Source of the DNA: Natronohydrobacter sp.
GTDB taxonomy: Bacteria; Pseudomonadota; Alphaproteobacteria; Rhodobacterales; Rhodobacteraceae
Reading direction: 5' to 3'
Assembly: GCA_007118445.1 (NCBI GenBank)
Contig: SKRP01000134.1
Coordinates: 1 to 49,989, forward strand
Length of the DNA stretch: 49,989 nucleotides
A program made the position numbers and the translations under genes. Of this stretch, positions 23,826 to 31,360 are shown one piece after another (position 1 is the stretch's first letter; each line of letters opens with the position of its first letter). The notes below the pieces were generated by a model, which had not been told where the DNA came from, searched no databases, and worked only from the letters and a program-made list of their open reading frames with translations.

Positions 23826-24478
23826 ACAAGATGATCCTGCCTGCTCTGGCCATTGCGGTTGCCGCCGGTGCCGGAGGCTGGTGGTTCATGACCCAGAACC
23901 AGAGCCCCCCAGTCGCCGCGGCGAGCACGCCCACAGGTCAGGCCACGGAAATCCATGCGCTGGATTTCCCGCTGGGCAATCCGGATGCATCGGTTGTGGT
24001 GGTGGAGTATTCCTCTTTCACCTGCCCGCATTGTGCCACGTTCAATCAGGGCGCATTCCAGCAGATCAAGGAAAATTTCATCGACACGGATCAGATCCTG
24101 TTTCTGAAACGCGAAGTCTATTTCGACCGCTACGGGCTCTGGGCCGGGATGGTCGCACGCTGCGGGGGCGGGACGCGCTATCACGGCATGGTCGAGCTGA
24201 TTTATGACACCCAGAGCAGCTGGGCGGGATCGAATGATCCGGCCGTCGTGGCCGACAACCTGCGCCGTCTGGGCCGTCAGGCCGGGATGAGCAATGACGA
24301 GATCAACGCCTGTCTGGAAGATGCCGACAAGGCGCTGGAGCTGACCGAGTTCTATCAGGCCAATGCCGAAAGATACGGTATCCGCTCGACGCCCAGTTTC
24401 GTGATCAATGGCGAGCTGTTCTCGAACATGCCCTATGCCGAATTCGAGCGCGTGCTGACCGAAAAGCTGGGTGGGTAA
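23822..24478 (+). CDS. DsbA-family thiol-disulfide protein (exported or membrane anchored)
   Basis: The 218-residue protein has an N-terminal hydrophobic segment (about residues 4-23) and a thioredoxin-like DsbA domain with the redox motif CPHC (68-71, within YSSFTCPHCATF). The cis-proline loop is GIRSTPSFVING near the C-terminus. It should work in the periplasm as a disulfide oxidase or isomerase of the DsbA/BdbD/Com1 type. It is coupled to the DUF721 gene by an ATGA overlap, and the CoA transferase gene follows after 5 bases. No DsbB partner is seen. Confidence 0.9.
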   Translation: MNKMILPALAIAVAAGAGGWWFMTQNQSPPVAAASTPTGQATEIHALDFPLGNPDASVVVVEYSSFTCPHCATFNQGAFQQIKENFIDTDQILFLKREVYFDRYGLWAGMVARCGGGTRYHGMVELIYDTQSSWAGSNDPAVVADNLRRLGRQAGMSNDEINACLEDADKALELTEFYQANAERYGIRSTPSFVINGELFSNMPYAEFERVLTEKLGG

Positions 24479-24483
24479 GCCCC

Positions 24484-25599
24484 ATGCCCGGCCCGCTGGA
24501 AGGCGTCCGCGTCATTGAACTTGCGCGGATTCTGGCTGGTCCCTGGGCCGGTCAGACCCTCGCCGATCTGGGCGCAGAGGTGATCAAGGTCGAATCCCCC
24601 GAGGGCGATGACACGCGCCGTTGGGGGCCGCCCTTCATCGCCCGCGCGGATGGATCGCAGGACGCGGCCTATTTCCATTCGACCAATCGCGGCAAGGCAT
24701 CCGTGACTGCCGATTTCCGCACGCCCGAAGGTCAGGAAAAGGTCCGCGCGCTGGTGGCGGATGCAGATGTGCTGATCGAGAATTTCAAACTGGGGGGGCT
24801 GGCAAAATACGGGCTGGATTACGACAGCCTGTCGGCGCTGAACCCGCGGCTGGTCTATTGCTCGATCACGGGCTTCGGTCAGACCGGCCCCTATGCCCAT
24901 CGCGCAGGCTATGACTATATCATTCAGGGCATGTCCGGCCTGATGTCGGTCACGGGTCCGGCGGATGGTGCCCCGCACAAGGTGGGCGTCGCTGTCACCG
25001 ATATCGTGACCGGCATCTATGCCAGCACCGCGATTCTGGCCGCCCTGCATGAACGCGCGCGCAGCGGGCTGGGGCAACATATCGACATGGCGCTGATGGA
25101 TTCGGCGGTGGCGCTGATGGCCAATCAGGCGATGAATTATCTCGCAACCGGAGGTGCCCCGAAACGGCTGGGCAATTTTCACCCCAATCTCGCCCCTTAT
25201 CAGACCGTGCCATGCGCGGACGGGCATATCATCATCGCCACAGGCAATGACGGACAGTATCAGCGGCTTTGCGAGCTGCTGGATCTGACAGACCTCGTGG
25301 CGCATCCTGATTTCGCGACCAATGCCGCGCGGGTGCGCAATCGCGATGCGCTATCAGACCGGATCAGCGCGGCGACCCGGCATTGGGAAAGCGCTACATT
25401 GCTGGCGGCCTGCGAGCGCGCAGGTGTTCCCGCCGGTCCCATCCGGGATATGGACGCAGTTTTTGCCGATCCGCAGGTGCAGGCCCGCGATCTGATGCTG
25501 GATATGGACGGGCTGAAAGGCGTGCGCGCTCCGTTTCGCTTTTCCCGCCATCCGCTGGCGCAGGGGCGTCCGGCCCCGATGCTCGGCGAGGATGACTGA
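24484..25599 (+). CDS. CaiB/BaiF-family (class III) CoA transferase
   Basis: Predicted to move CoA between a CoA thioester and a carboxylic acid. The 371-residue protein starts PLEGVRVIELARILAGPWAG with GAEVIKVESPEGDD, the family opening. ADVLIENFKLGGLAKYGLDY and ITGFGQTGPYAHRAGYDYII follow. Asp173 (VGVAVTDIVTG) is the likely covalent catalytic residue. The substrate is not predictable; the fatty-acid genes 9 kb away are not linked. AAGCCCC immediately before the ATG is a poor ribosome site, so translation may depend on the upstream gene. Confidence 0.9.
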   Translation: MPGPLEGVRVIELARILAGPWAGQTLADLGAEVIKVESPEGDDTRRWGPPFIARADGSQDAAYFHSTNRGKASVTADFRTPEGQEKVRALVADADVLIENFKLGGLAKYGLDYDSLSALNPRLVYCSITGFGQTGPYAHRAGYDYIIQGMSGLMSVTGPADGAPHKVGVAVTDIVTGIYASTAILAALHERARSGLGQHIDMALMDSAVALMANQAMNYLATGGAPKRLGNFHPNLAPYQTVPCADGHIIIATGNDGQYQRLCELLDLTDLVAHPDFATNAARVRNRDALSDRISAATRHWESATLLAACERAGVPAGPIRDMDAVFADPQVQARDLMLDMDGLKGVRAPFRFSRHPLAQGRPAPMLGEDD

Positions 25600-25628
25600 C
25601 CCTGAGATGATCATGGCCCGCGCATGAA

Positions 25629-25660
25629 AAAGCCCCCTGCAGCAAACTGCAGGGGGCTTT
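25629..25660. terminator. Bidirectional intrinsic terminator
   Basis: AAAGCCCCCTGCAG (25629-25642) and CTGCAGGGGGCTTT (25647-25660) form a perfect 14-bp stem with a CAAA loop. A-runs on one side and T-runs on the other make it work on both strands. It serves the CoA transferase gene and the convergent outer-membrane protein gene. Confidence 0.93.
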
Positions 25661-25677
25661 GGTCAGACATTCCGGCC

Positions 25678-26307
25678 TCAGAAACGGAACGCCAACCCGA
25701 CCCCGGCCCCAAGTGTGCGCGTGCGGTCATTGGCCGATCCGACCCCGTTGATGGCCGTGTAGCTCACCGACCCGCGTAGCATGAGCGAGTCCGTCAGCAT
25801 GTGATCCAGCCCCAGCTGGCCGGTCAGCCCGGTCGAGGTTTCGGACCCTGCCGCACCGCTGGTGCGCAGAAACGCGGGGCCGGCACCGGCATAGGCCAGA
25901 GTGCGGCCATCCGCTGTCACCGGCGCGCCTGCGGTCAGAAGCAGCGCTCCCCCTGCGCGCAGACGATCCCCGCCCGGCAGCCTTGGCGACCCGAAGGCAA
26001 ATGGCGCGAGCTGCGCCTCTGCGCCGATCACGGCATCGCCCATATCGAGGCGGTAACCAGCAAAGAGACCACCGGCGGCAGAGGTTCCGCGATTGCCGCC
26101 GTCCAGCGACATACGCCCGAAGCCCAGAGCTGCACCAGCATAGCCCCCGGTCCAGTCAAAGCGAGGTGCGGCCACTGGCGCGGCAGGCGGCTGAATCACC
26201 GGCTCCGACGGGGCCGGGGCGGATTTCGAGCCGCTGCCGGCTGCTGCACCGGTCGCAACCATGGCGGCTGCGGCGGCAAATGCGAGTATCCTTGTCATAT
26301 CCATCAT
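25678..26307 (-). CDS. Small outer-membrane beta-barrel protein
   Basis: The 209-residue protein has a signal peptide (MTRILAFAAAAAMVATGAAA, cleavage near residue 23) and a Pro/Ala-rich linker (about 28-48). An eight-strand-like barrel follows, beginning FDWTGGYAGAALGFGRM and ending in the aromatic C-terminal signature LAFRF. It resembles the outer-membrane beta-barrel (OmpA N-domain/Omp25-like) family. AGGAG precedes three closely spaced ATGs (26307, 26304, 26298); the exact start is uncertain but does not affect the signal peptide. It stands alone and its function is unknown. Confidence 0.8.
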   Translation of the reverse strand: MMDMTRILAFAAAAAMVATGAAAGSGSKSAPAPSEPVIQPPAAPVAAPRFDWTGGYAGAALGFGRMSLDGGNRGTSAAGGLFAGYRLDMGDAVIGAEAQLAPFAFGSPRLPGGDRLRAGGALLLTAGAPVTADGRTLAYAGAGPAFLRTSGAAGSETSTGLTGQLGLDHMLTDSLMLRGSVSYTAINGVGSANDRTRTLGAGVGLAFRF

Positions 26308-26439
26308 GCTCCTGTTTCAGATGGTTCAAACATCCTTGAACCCTGCGTATCAGACCAACCGATCATCCGGGGACCGGACATGGTCACACACACGCCATAG
26401 AATAAGGCTGCGCAGGGCGTGGATTAAGCCTGCCCGCGC

Positions 26440-26464
26440 TCACGTTCACAGGAGCAGAACGTGA
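26440..26464. promoter_or_regulatory. 8-bp perfect inverted repeat with 9-base spacer
   Basis: TCACGTTC (26440-26447) and GAACGTGA (26457-26464) are perfect inverted copies. The site lies between the outer-membrane protein gene (start 26307) and the HPr stop (26530). It could be an operator for the former or a 3' hairpin for the PTS operon; there is no T-run. The gap 26308-26529 otherwise shows an AT-rich stretch (26465-26503) that may contain the promoter. Confidence 0.4.
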
Positions 26465-26529
26465 TCAAACCAGGTTATTGAAAATGAAATAGAAAATACC
26501 GGCTGAATCCCGCCGTGACGGGCGCGACG

Positions 26530-26799
26530 CTACATGCCTTCGCCAAAACGATCCTCGACAAGCGTTACCAGCGCGCGGGCCAGCTCGGCATGCTGCGCGC
26601 CTCTGGTGCGCACCTGGATCGATGTGCCGCGCGAGGCCGCGAGCATCAGAAGCCCCATGATCGAATCGCCCGGGACGCTCATGCCGTCCTTCATCACTTC
26701 CGCTGTCGCCTCATGCGCCTCAACCACTTCGACAAATTTCGCCGAAGCCCGCGCATGCAGGCCCTTCTCATTGATGATGTGCAATTCGATTTCGGTCAT
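26530..26799 (-). CDS. ptsH: Phosphocarrier protein HPr
   Basis: HPr carries phosphate between enzyme I and EIIA proteins. The 89-residue protein has INEKGLHARASAKFVEVV with the phosphoacceptor His15, and PGDSIMGLLMLAAS with Ser46, the target of HPr kinase. Both sites are intact, and the kinase gene hprK is in the same operon. It is the last gene of the chvI-chvG-hprK-rapZ-EIIA-ptsH unit. No enzyme I (ptsP) follows, as it would in some related genomes. Confidence 0.95.
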   Translation of the reverse strand: MTEIELHIINEKGLHARASAKFVEVVEAHEATAEVMKDGMSVPGDSIMGLLMLAASRGTSIQVRTRGAQHAELARALVTLVEDRFGEGM

Positions 26800-26819
26800 A
26801 CTACGCCCTGATATCCGCC

Positions 26820-27209
26820 CTAGCGGCTGATTTCGATGGAATTGATATACTTGCGCCCGGCTTCCAACGCGACCGTTGTCGCCTCTTCCAGACCAAGCTG
26901 GCGCGATTTCGCCAGTTTGATCAGCATCGGCAGATTGGCACCGTAAAGAATACGCCGCTCCGGACCGGCACAGGCAGGCATGGACAGATTCGACGGCGAT
27001 CCGCCAAACATATCAGTTACCACAACGACGCCCGCGCCCTCATCGACCGCATCCGCAGCGGCTGCAATCTCGGCCTGTTTTGCAGAACGGTCATGATCAT
27101 ATTCGATGGAAATCGCGGCCATGCCCGCCTGTTTGCCGATCACATGCTCTATGGCTGCGAGATATTCGCGCGCCAGTCCTCCATGGGCAACGATCACGAT
27201 CCCGATCAC
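26820..27209 (-). CDS. PTS EIIA component, mannose family (ManX/PtsM-like, regulatory)
   Basis: The 129-residue EIIA domain of the mannose class begins MIGIVIVAHGGLAREYL with the active His9, and has VVVVTDMFGGSPSNLSM and YGANLPMLIKLAKSR. No EIIB, EIIC or EIID gene is nearby, so it is probably a regulatory phosphoacceptor rather than part of a sugar permease, as in the alphaproteobacterial regulatory PTS. It lies 20 bases before ptsH and 8 bases after rapZ. Confidence 0.92.
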   Translation of the reverse strand: MIGIVIVAHGGLAREYLAAIEHVIGKQAGMAAISIEYDHDRSAKQAEIAAAADAVDEGAGVVVVTDMFGGSPSNLSMPACAGPERRILYGANLPMLIKLAKSRQLGLEEATTVALEAGRKYINSIEISR

Positions 27210-27217
27210 GTGACGAT

Positions 27218-28156
27218 CTATCCGCTTTGTTCATCCACGGCCTGCGCCGCGGTCCGTTCCAGTTCCCTGTGCCGTTTAGACACCTGCCATCCCGCTTGCA
27301 CAAGTGCATTTGACAGTTTTTCTGCCAGAGCCACCGATCTGTGTTGCCCGCCCGTGCATCCGAAGCTGATCGAGACCTGCGATTTCCCCTCATGCGCGTA
27401 TTCCGGCAACAAGCTTTCAACCAGATCGCGAACCCGGCGGAAAAACGCGCTGCAGCGCGGGTCCATGTTGATGAATTCGACAACTGCCGCATCCCGGCCT
27501 GTCAGCGCGCGCAAGCCGGGTTGCCAATGCGGGTTGTTCAGGAAACGGCAGTCAAAGACCAGATCCGCCCCGGCCGGAAGGCCGCGCTTGTAGGAAAAGG
27601 ATTCAACCCAGACGCGCATCGCAGCGTGATCCGGGGCGGCAAACAGTTCGTGCAGCCGCGCGCGCAGATCATGCGGTGTCATCTGCCCGGTATCGATCAG
27701 CATATCCGCACGCTGGCGGACCGGGCGCAACAGCTCTGCCTCGAGCGCGATCCCCTCGCGCGGGGCACCTTCCGGGCTGAGCGGATGACGGCGCCGGGTT
27801 TCCGAATAGCGGTGGATCAGGCGCGGCACCGAACAGTCCAGATAGACCAGCTCGAAATCGAACCGCTGCGAGACCGCGAGTTCTGCGACCAGCGACAGCA
27901 GCCCGTCCACTGCGAAATCACGGTTGCGCGGATCAAGCACCAGCGCAAGGGGGCGCTCCAGCGGTTCGGCCACCAGCCGCCGCACCAGCCGGATCGGCAT
28001 GTTGTCGATGGCCTCGAAGCCGACATCCTCGAGCGCCCGAAGCGCTGTGCTGCGCCCGGCACCCGAAGGCCCGGTCAGCAGAACCAGCTTTTCAGGCGCG
28101 GGACCGGGTCCGGCCAGCCGGTCGGCATTCTGTGTAGCGGGGTCATGCCGGGACAT
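27218..28156 (-). CDS. rapZ: RapZ/YvcJ-family nucleotide-binding adapter protein
   Basis: The 312-residue P-loop protein has GPSGAGRST (29-37), VGFEAIDNMPIRLVRRL and the C-terminal signature SFGCTGGQHRSVALAEKL with HRELE. In Escherichia coli RapZ guides RNase E to the small RNA GlmZ; in alphaproteobacteria this target is absent and the role is less clear. The fixed neighbourhood with HprK and PTS genes suggests a link to phosphotransfer signalling. Its start lies inside the end of hprK (14-base overlap). Confidence 0.93.
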   Translation of the reverse strand: MSRHDPATQNADRLAGPGPAPEKLVLLTGPSGAGRSTALRALEDVGFEAIDNMPIRLVRRLVAEPLERPLALVLDPRNRDFAVDGLLSLVAELAVSQRFDFELVYLDCSVPRLIHRYSETRRRHPLSPEGAPREGIALEAELLRPVRQRADMLIDTGQMTPHDLRARLHELFAAPDHAAMRVWVESFSYKRGLPAGADLVFDCRFLNNPHWQPGLRALTGRDAAVVEFINMDPRCSAFFRRVRDLVESLLPEYAHEGKSQVSISFGCTGGQHRSVALAEKLSNALVQAGWQVSKRHRELERTAAQAVDEQSG

Positions 28157-28604
28157 CAGAGGGGTCCTCGTCTTGCCATTGTCGTGCCTTTACATAGCAC
28201 GCCACGCCGATTGCAAAGGCCCGGTCCGGACACGTCTTCAGGAGCGGCAAGCGCAGTCCCAGCAATTCCATGTGATGGCGCGGCGGCAGGCGCACAGGTT
28301 CCGGCCTGTCCTGGTCTACGACCAGCACCAGCGGAACCCCGCTGACCGGCGCGACGCGCAGCAGGCCAAGGCCGCGCAGCTCGATCCGGCCGCGCAGCGC
28401 CGCCGGGGCCGAAAGCCGGATGCAATCGCCGTCGCGGCGCAATTCGGTCTGGTCATCGGCGACAAGCCGCGCACCCTGCCCGATCAGTTCAAGCGCCAGC
28501 CCGGATTTCCCGGAACCCGAGCGCCCGAGGATCAGCACACCTGCCCAGCCGTCACAGAGCTCGAATGCCACTGCCGAGCCATGCAGGCAGTCCGCCGCGC
28601 TCAC
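28143..28604 (-). CDS. hprK: HPr kinase/phosphorylase, short alphaproteobacterial form
   Basis: Phosphorylates and dephosphorylates HPr at Ser46. The 153-residue product contains only the catalytic domain: HGSAVAFELCDGWAGVLI, the P-loop GRSGSGKS (27-34), LALELIGQGARLVADD and GLGLLRVAPVSGVPLVLVV. The N-terminal domain of Firmicute HprK is missing, as is usual in alphaproteobacteria. The start is a GTG at 28604 whose last two bases share the chvG stop (GTGA), so translation is coupled. The open frame extends further upstream but only inside chvG. Confidence 0.93.
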   Translation of the reverse strand: MSAADCLHGSAVAFELCDGWAGVLILGRSGSGKSGLALELIGQGARLVADDQTELRRDGDCIRLSAPAALRGRIELRGLGLLRVAPVSGVPLVLVVDQDRPEPVRLPPRHHMELLGLRLPLLKTCPDRAFAIGVACYVKARQWQDEDPSDVPA

Positions 28605-30271
28605 AGCGGCAGACCGACCACGAAACGCGCGCCCAGCGGCGGGCTGTCGGGTTCGGCATCCCTGGCGCGGATATTCTCGGCCCAGATCACGCCCTGATGG
28701 GCTTCGACGATCTGTTTCGAGATCGCCAGACCCAGACCGGAATGATTGCCGAATTGCTGCACCGGGCGTTCCGAATAGAAGCGTTTGAACACTTTCTTCA
28801 GCGCATTGTCCGGAATGCCGGGGCCTGTATCCTCGACCACGATCAGAACACGATCCTCGCGCTGACGAGCCCAGACGCGCACGGCGTCGCCTTCTTCGCA
28901 AAAGGAGATCGCATTGGTGATCAGATTGACGAACACCTGCGCCAGCCGCCCCTCCAGCCCGGTGACGAGGATCGGGGATTCGGGCAGTATCTTCATGAAT
29001 TCGACGCCTTTTTCGCAGGCTTCCTGCGCAAGATGCTCGCAGAGATTGTCGAGCAGCAGCACCAGATCGAATTCTTCCTGCTCTTCCTTGACCAGTTCCG
29101 CGTCAAGCCGCGACGCATTGGACGTATCCGAGACCAGCCGGTCCAGACGGCGCACATCATGCTCGATCACCTCCAGCAGACGCTGAATCTGGTCGGGCCG
29201 CTTGGCCATGCGCATACTGCCCACCGCAGAGCGCAGCGAGGCCAGCGGGTTCTTGATCTCATGCGCCACATCGGCGGCGAATTGTTCATTCGCCTCGACC
29301 CGGTCATAAAGCGCACTTACGATCCCGCGCATGGCGCGCGACAGATCGCCGATTTCGTCAGGCCGCCCGGACAGATCCGGGATCCGCACCCGCGCGCCGG
29401 GCTTGCTTTTGCGCGCATCGCGGCGCTTGCCCAATTCTGCGGCCATGGCCAGATCGGCCAGCGGGTTGGCGATGGTCGAGGCCAGCACGAAACTCAGCCC
29501 GATCGAGACCAGCACGGCAATCAGGAAGAACTGGAACACCTGTTCGCGTTCCTGTCGCATCAGCTGCGCCGTATCCGCCGAATCGCGGCGCAGGAACACT
29601 GCCCCGGCAAAGCGCTCGCCGTCAAAGACCGGCGCGCTCGCGGCCAGCCACATATCGTCGGACCCGTCCTGATGCGTGTGACTGGCCATTTCGCCGTCCT
29701 GATTGCGCAGGAACATCGCCTGCGCCACGCTCGGGAAATCATTCGCTTCGGGTTCCCCCCGATCAATCGGGGTCAGCGAGGTCATGCCCAGCCAGATCGC
29801 GCGCAGCACATCGCTGATCGGCGTCGATCTGACCGGCAGGCTATCCGCGTCAGACTGCTGCGGGTTCCGGAACTGGCCTGCAACCCGGCCATCCGCATCG
29901 ACCAGCAGCATCTCGAAGCGCGGATCCACCGCGAAACCGGACTGAAAGGCCGCGCGCGCCGAATCCATATCCCCCCCGGCCGAGATCACGCGGGCTATGA
30001 TCTGAACATTGGTTCCGAGCATATCCTCTTGCTGGCGCAAGAGCGAATCGCGGAACGGATTGGTGAAGAGAATTCCGACGATCAGGATGACCAGCGCAAC
30101 CAGATTGAACAAGGCGATCTTGCGTGCGAGAGGTGAGCTGGAAATGCTGAGCAGCCCACGGCGTGCCCGCGAGGCGCGGACCTCGGTTTCGACCGCATCG
30201 CCCGGTCCTACCCAGTCATCCCCAAGAACGATATCCGTTCTCGACGCTGCTCCCTGCGTACGCACCACCAC
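28601..30271 (-). CDS. chvG: Sensor histidine kinase ChvG (ExoS-like)
   Basis: Membrane sensor of envelope and acid stress. The 556-residue protein has a cytosolic N-terminus, membrane helix 1 (about 50-69, KIALFNLVALVILIVGILF) and a periplasmic sensing domain (about 70-245). Helix 2 is near 246-268, then come HAMP, HisKA with His337 in ADVAHEIKNPLASLRS, and a HATPase with NLITNAISF, VEDTGPGIPDNAL and GLGLAISKQIVEAH. The start is one of three GTG codons in a row (30271, 30268, 30265), none with a strong ribosome site. It lies 45 bases after chvI and overlaps hprK. Confidence 0.93.
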   Translation of the reverse strand: MVVRTQGAASRTDIVLGDDWVGPGDAVETEVRASRARRGLLSISSSPLARKIALFNLVALVILIVGILFTNPFRDSLLRQQEDMLGTNVQIIARVISAGGDMDSARAAFQSGFAVDPRFEMLLVDADGRVAGQFRNPQQSDADSLPVRSTPISDVLRAIWLGMTSLTPIDRGEPEANDFPSVAQAMFLRNQDGEMASHTHQDGSDDMWLAASAPVFDGERFAGAVFLRRDSADTAQLMRQEREQVFQFFLIAVLVSIGLSFVLASTIANPLADLAMAAELGKRRDARKSKPGARVRIPDLSGRPDEIGDLSRAMRGIVSALYDRVEANEQFAADVAHEIKNPLASLRSAVGSMRMAKRPDQIQRLLEVIEHDVRRLDRLVSDTSNASRLDAELVKEEQEEFDLVLLLDNLCEHLAQEACEKGVEFMKILPESPILVTGLEGRLAQVFVNLITNAISFCEEGDAVRVWARQREDRVLIVVEDTGPGIPDNALKKVFKRFYSERPVQQFGNHSGLGLAISKQIVEAHQGVIWAENIRARDAEPDSPPLGARFVVGLPL

Positions 30272-30316
30272 ACCCGCTCTTTGCCGCCAGGGGCGTTCCC
30301 GTGACCGTTCCCGGCC

Positions 30317-31015
30317 CTATGCTTCGTTATATTTGTAGCCAATGCCGTAAAGTGTCTCGATCGAAGAGAACCCCTCATCCACGCTGCGCATCTTCTTGCG
30401 CAACCGCTTGATATGGCTGTCGATGGTCCGGTCATCGACATAGACCTGATCTTCATAGGCCACATCCATCAGCTGGTCACGCGATTTCACCACACCAGGG
30501 CGCTGCGCCAGCGCCTGAAGCAACAGGAATTCGGTCACGGTCAGCGTGACATCCTCGCCTTTCCACTTCACCTGATGGCGCAGCGGGTCCATTTCCAGAT
30601 TGCCGCGCACCAGGATCTTGGCTTCCTCGCCCGCTTCCGGCCCGGCCTCGATTGCCTGCTTGCGCCGCAGCAGGGCCCGGATCCGCTCGACCAGCAGACG
30701 CTGGGAAAACGGCTTCTTGACATAATCATCCGCGCCCATGCGCAGGCCCAAGACCTCGTCGATCTCATCATCCTTCGAGGTCAGGAAGATGATCGGCATC
30801 TGCGTCTTCTGGCGCAGGCGTTGCAACAGTTCCATCCCGTCCATGCGCGGCATTTTCATGTCCAGCACGGCCATATCCGGCATCTTGCGGTTAAACGCAT
30901 CCAGTGCGGCCTGCCCGTCATTATAGGTCTCGACATCGAAGCCTTCGGCCTCGAGACAGATAGAGACGGATGTCAGAATATTCCGGTCATCATCGACCAA
31001 CGCGATCTTCGACAT
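30317..31015 (-). CDS. chvI: Response regulator ChvI (OmpR family)
   Basis: The partner of ChvG. The 232-residue protein has a receiver domain with acidic residues VDDD and the phosphoacceptor Asp52 (AVLDMKMPRMDG). Thr in FLTSKDD and Lys in YVKKPFS follow. A winged-helix domain (about 130-230) includes LTVTEFLLLQALAQRPGVV and ends YVDDRTIDSHIKRLRKKMR then YGIGYKY. The ATG at 31015 has AAGGA 8 bases upstream; the longer frame to 31162 has no family similarity. It is the first gene of the operon that ends with ptsH and diverges from pckA. Confidence 0.96.
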   Translation of the reverse strand: MSKIALVDDDRNILTSVSICLEAEGFDVETYNDGQAALDAFNRKMPDMAVLDMKMPRMDGMELLQRLRQKTQMPIIFLTSKDDEIDEVLGLRMGADDYVKKPFSQRLLVERIRALLRRKQAIEAGPEAGEEAKILVRGNLEMDPLRHQVKWKGEDVTLTVTEFLLLQALAQRPGVVKSRDQLMDVAYEDQVYVDDRTIDSHIKRLRKKMRSVDEGFSSIETLYGIGYKYNEA

Positions 31016-31041
31016 GTGCCTGTCCTTTACGACTGCTCTGG

Positions 31042-31077
31042 GTGGCAATTCTGCCTTAATTTTGCCACATCTTTGCC
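31042..31077 (-). promoter_or_regulatory. Phased GGCA repeats and inverted repeat in the chvI promoter region
   Basis: On the plus strand TGCC occurs at 31052-31055, 31063-31066 and 31074-31077, exactly 11 bases apart (GGCA on the chvI strand). OmpR-family regulators bind tandem direct repeats with this helical phasing, so a ChvI autoregulatory site is plausible. The first two repeats overlap an inverted repeat GTGGCAA/TTGCCAC (31042-31048 with 31062-31068). The site is 27-62 bases upstream of chvI. The whole divergent gap 31016-31360 has no gene. Confidence 0.45.
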
Positions 31078-31186
31078 CAAACCCCGGATTGACGCAACTG
31101 ATTATCGCGAATCGCTGCTGTGTTCCTGCTGATTCGCGCTGAACTGTGCGAAACCGCAACACATGATGTGACAGGAATTTCCTGAT

Positions 31187-31217
31187 ATTGCGCTAACGTC
31201 AGTCTGATTGCGCTAAC
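31187..31217 (+). promoter_or_regulatory. Two direct repeats ATTGCGCTAAC, 20 bp apart, upstream of pckA
   Basis: ATTGCGCTAAC occurs at 31187-31197 and again at 31207-31217, on the same face of the helix two turns apart. The right part GCGCTAAC resembles one half of a LacI-type palindrome GTTAGCGCTAAC. The site is about 145-175 bases upstream of the pckA start, between chvI and pckA. Control of pckA by a LacI-family carbon regulator is a possibility inferred only from this similarity. Confidence 0.45.
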
Positions 31218-31360
31218 TCCACGAAACAGCCTATGCTTCGACACAGTCGTGGTGTTATTGGACCATTATGGATCGCGCCAGATGACTTGCGATCGGCAAG
31301 ACATCCTGATCAGAACAGATGATCAGATCCGGAGACAACGTGCGAAATGGAGCCGTCACG

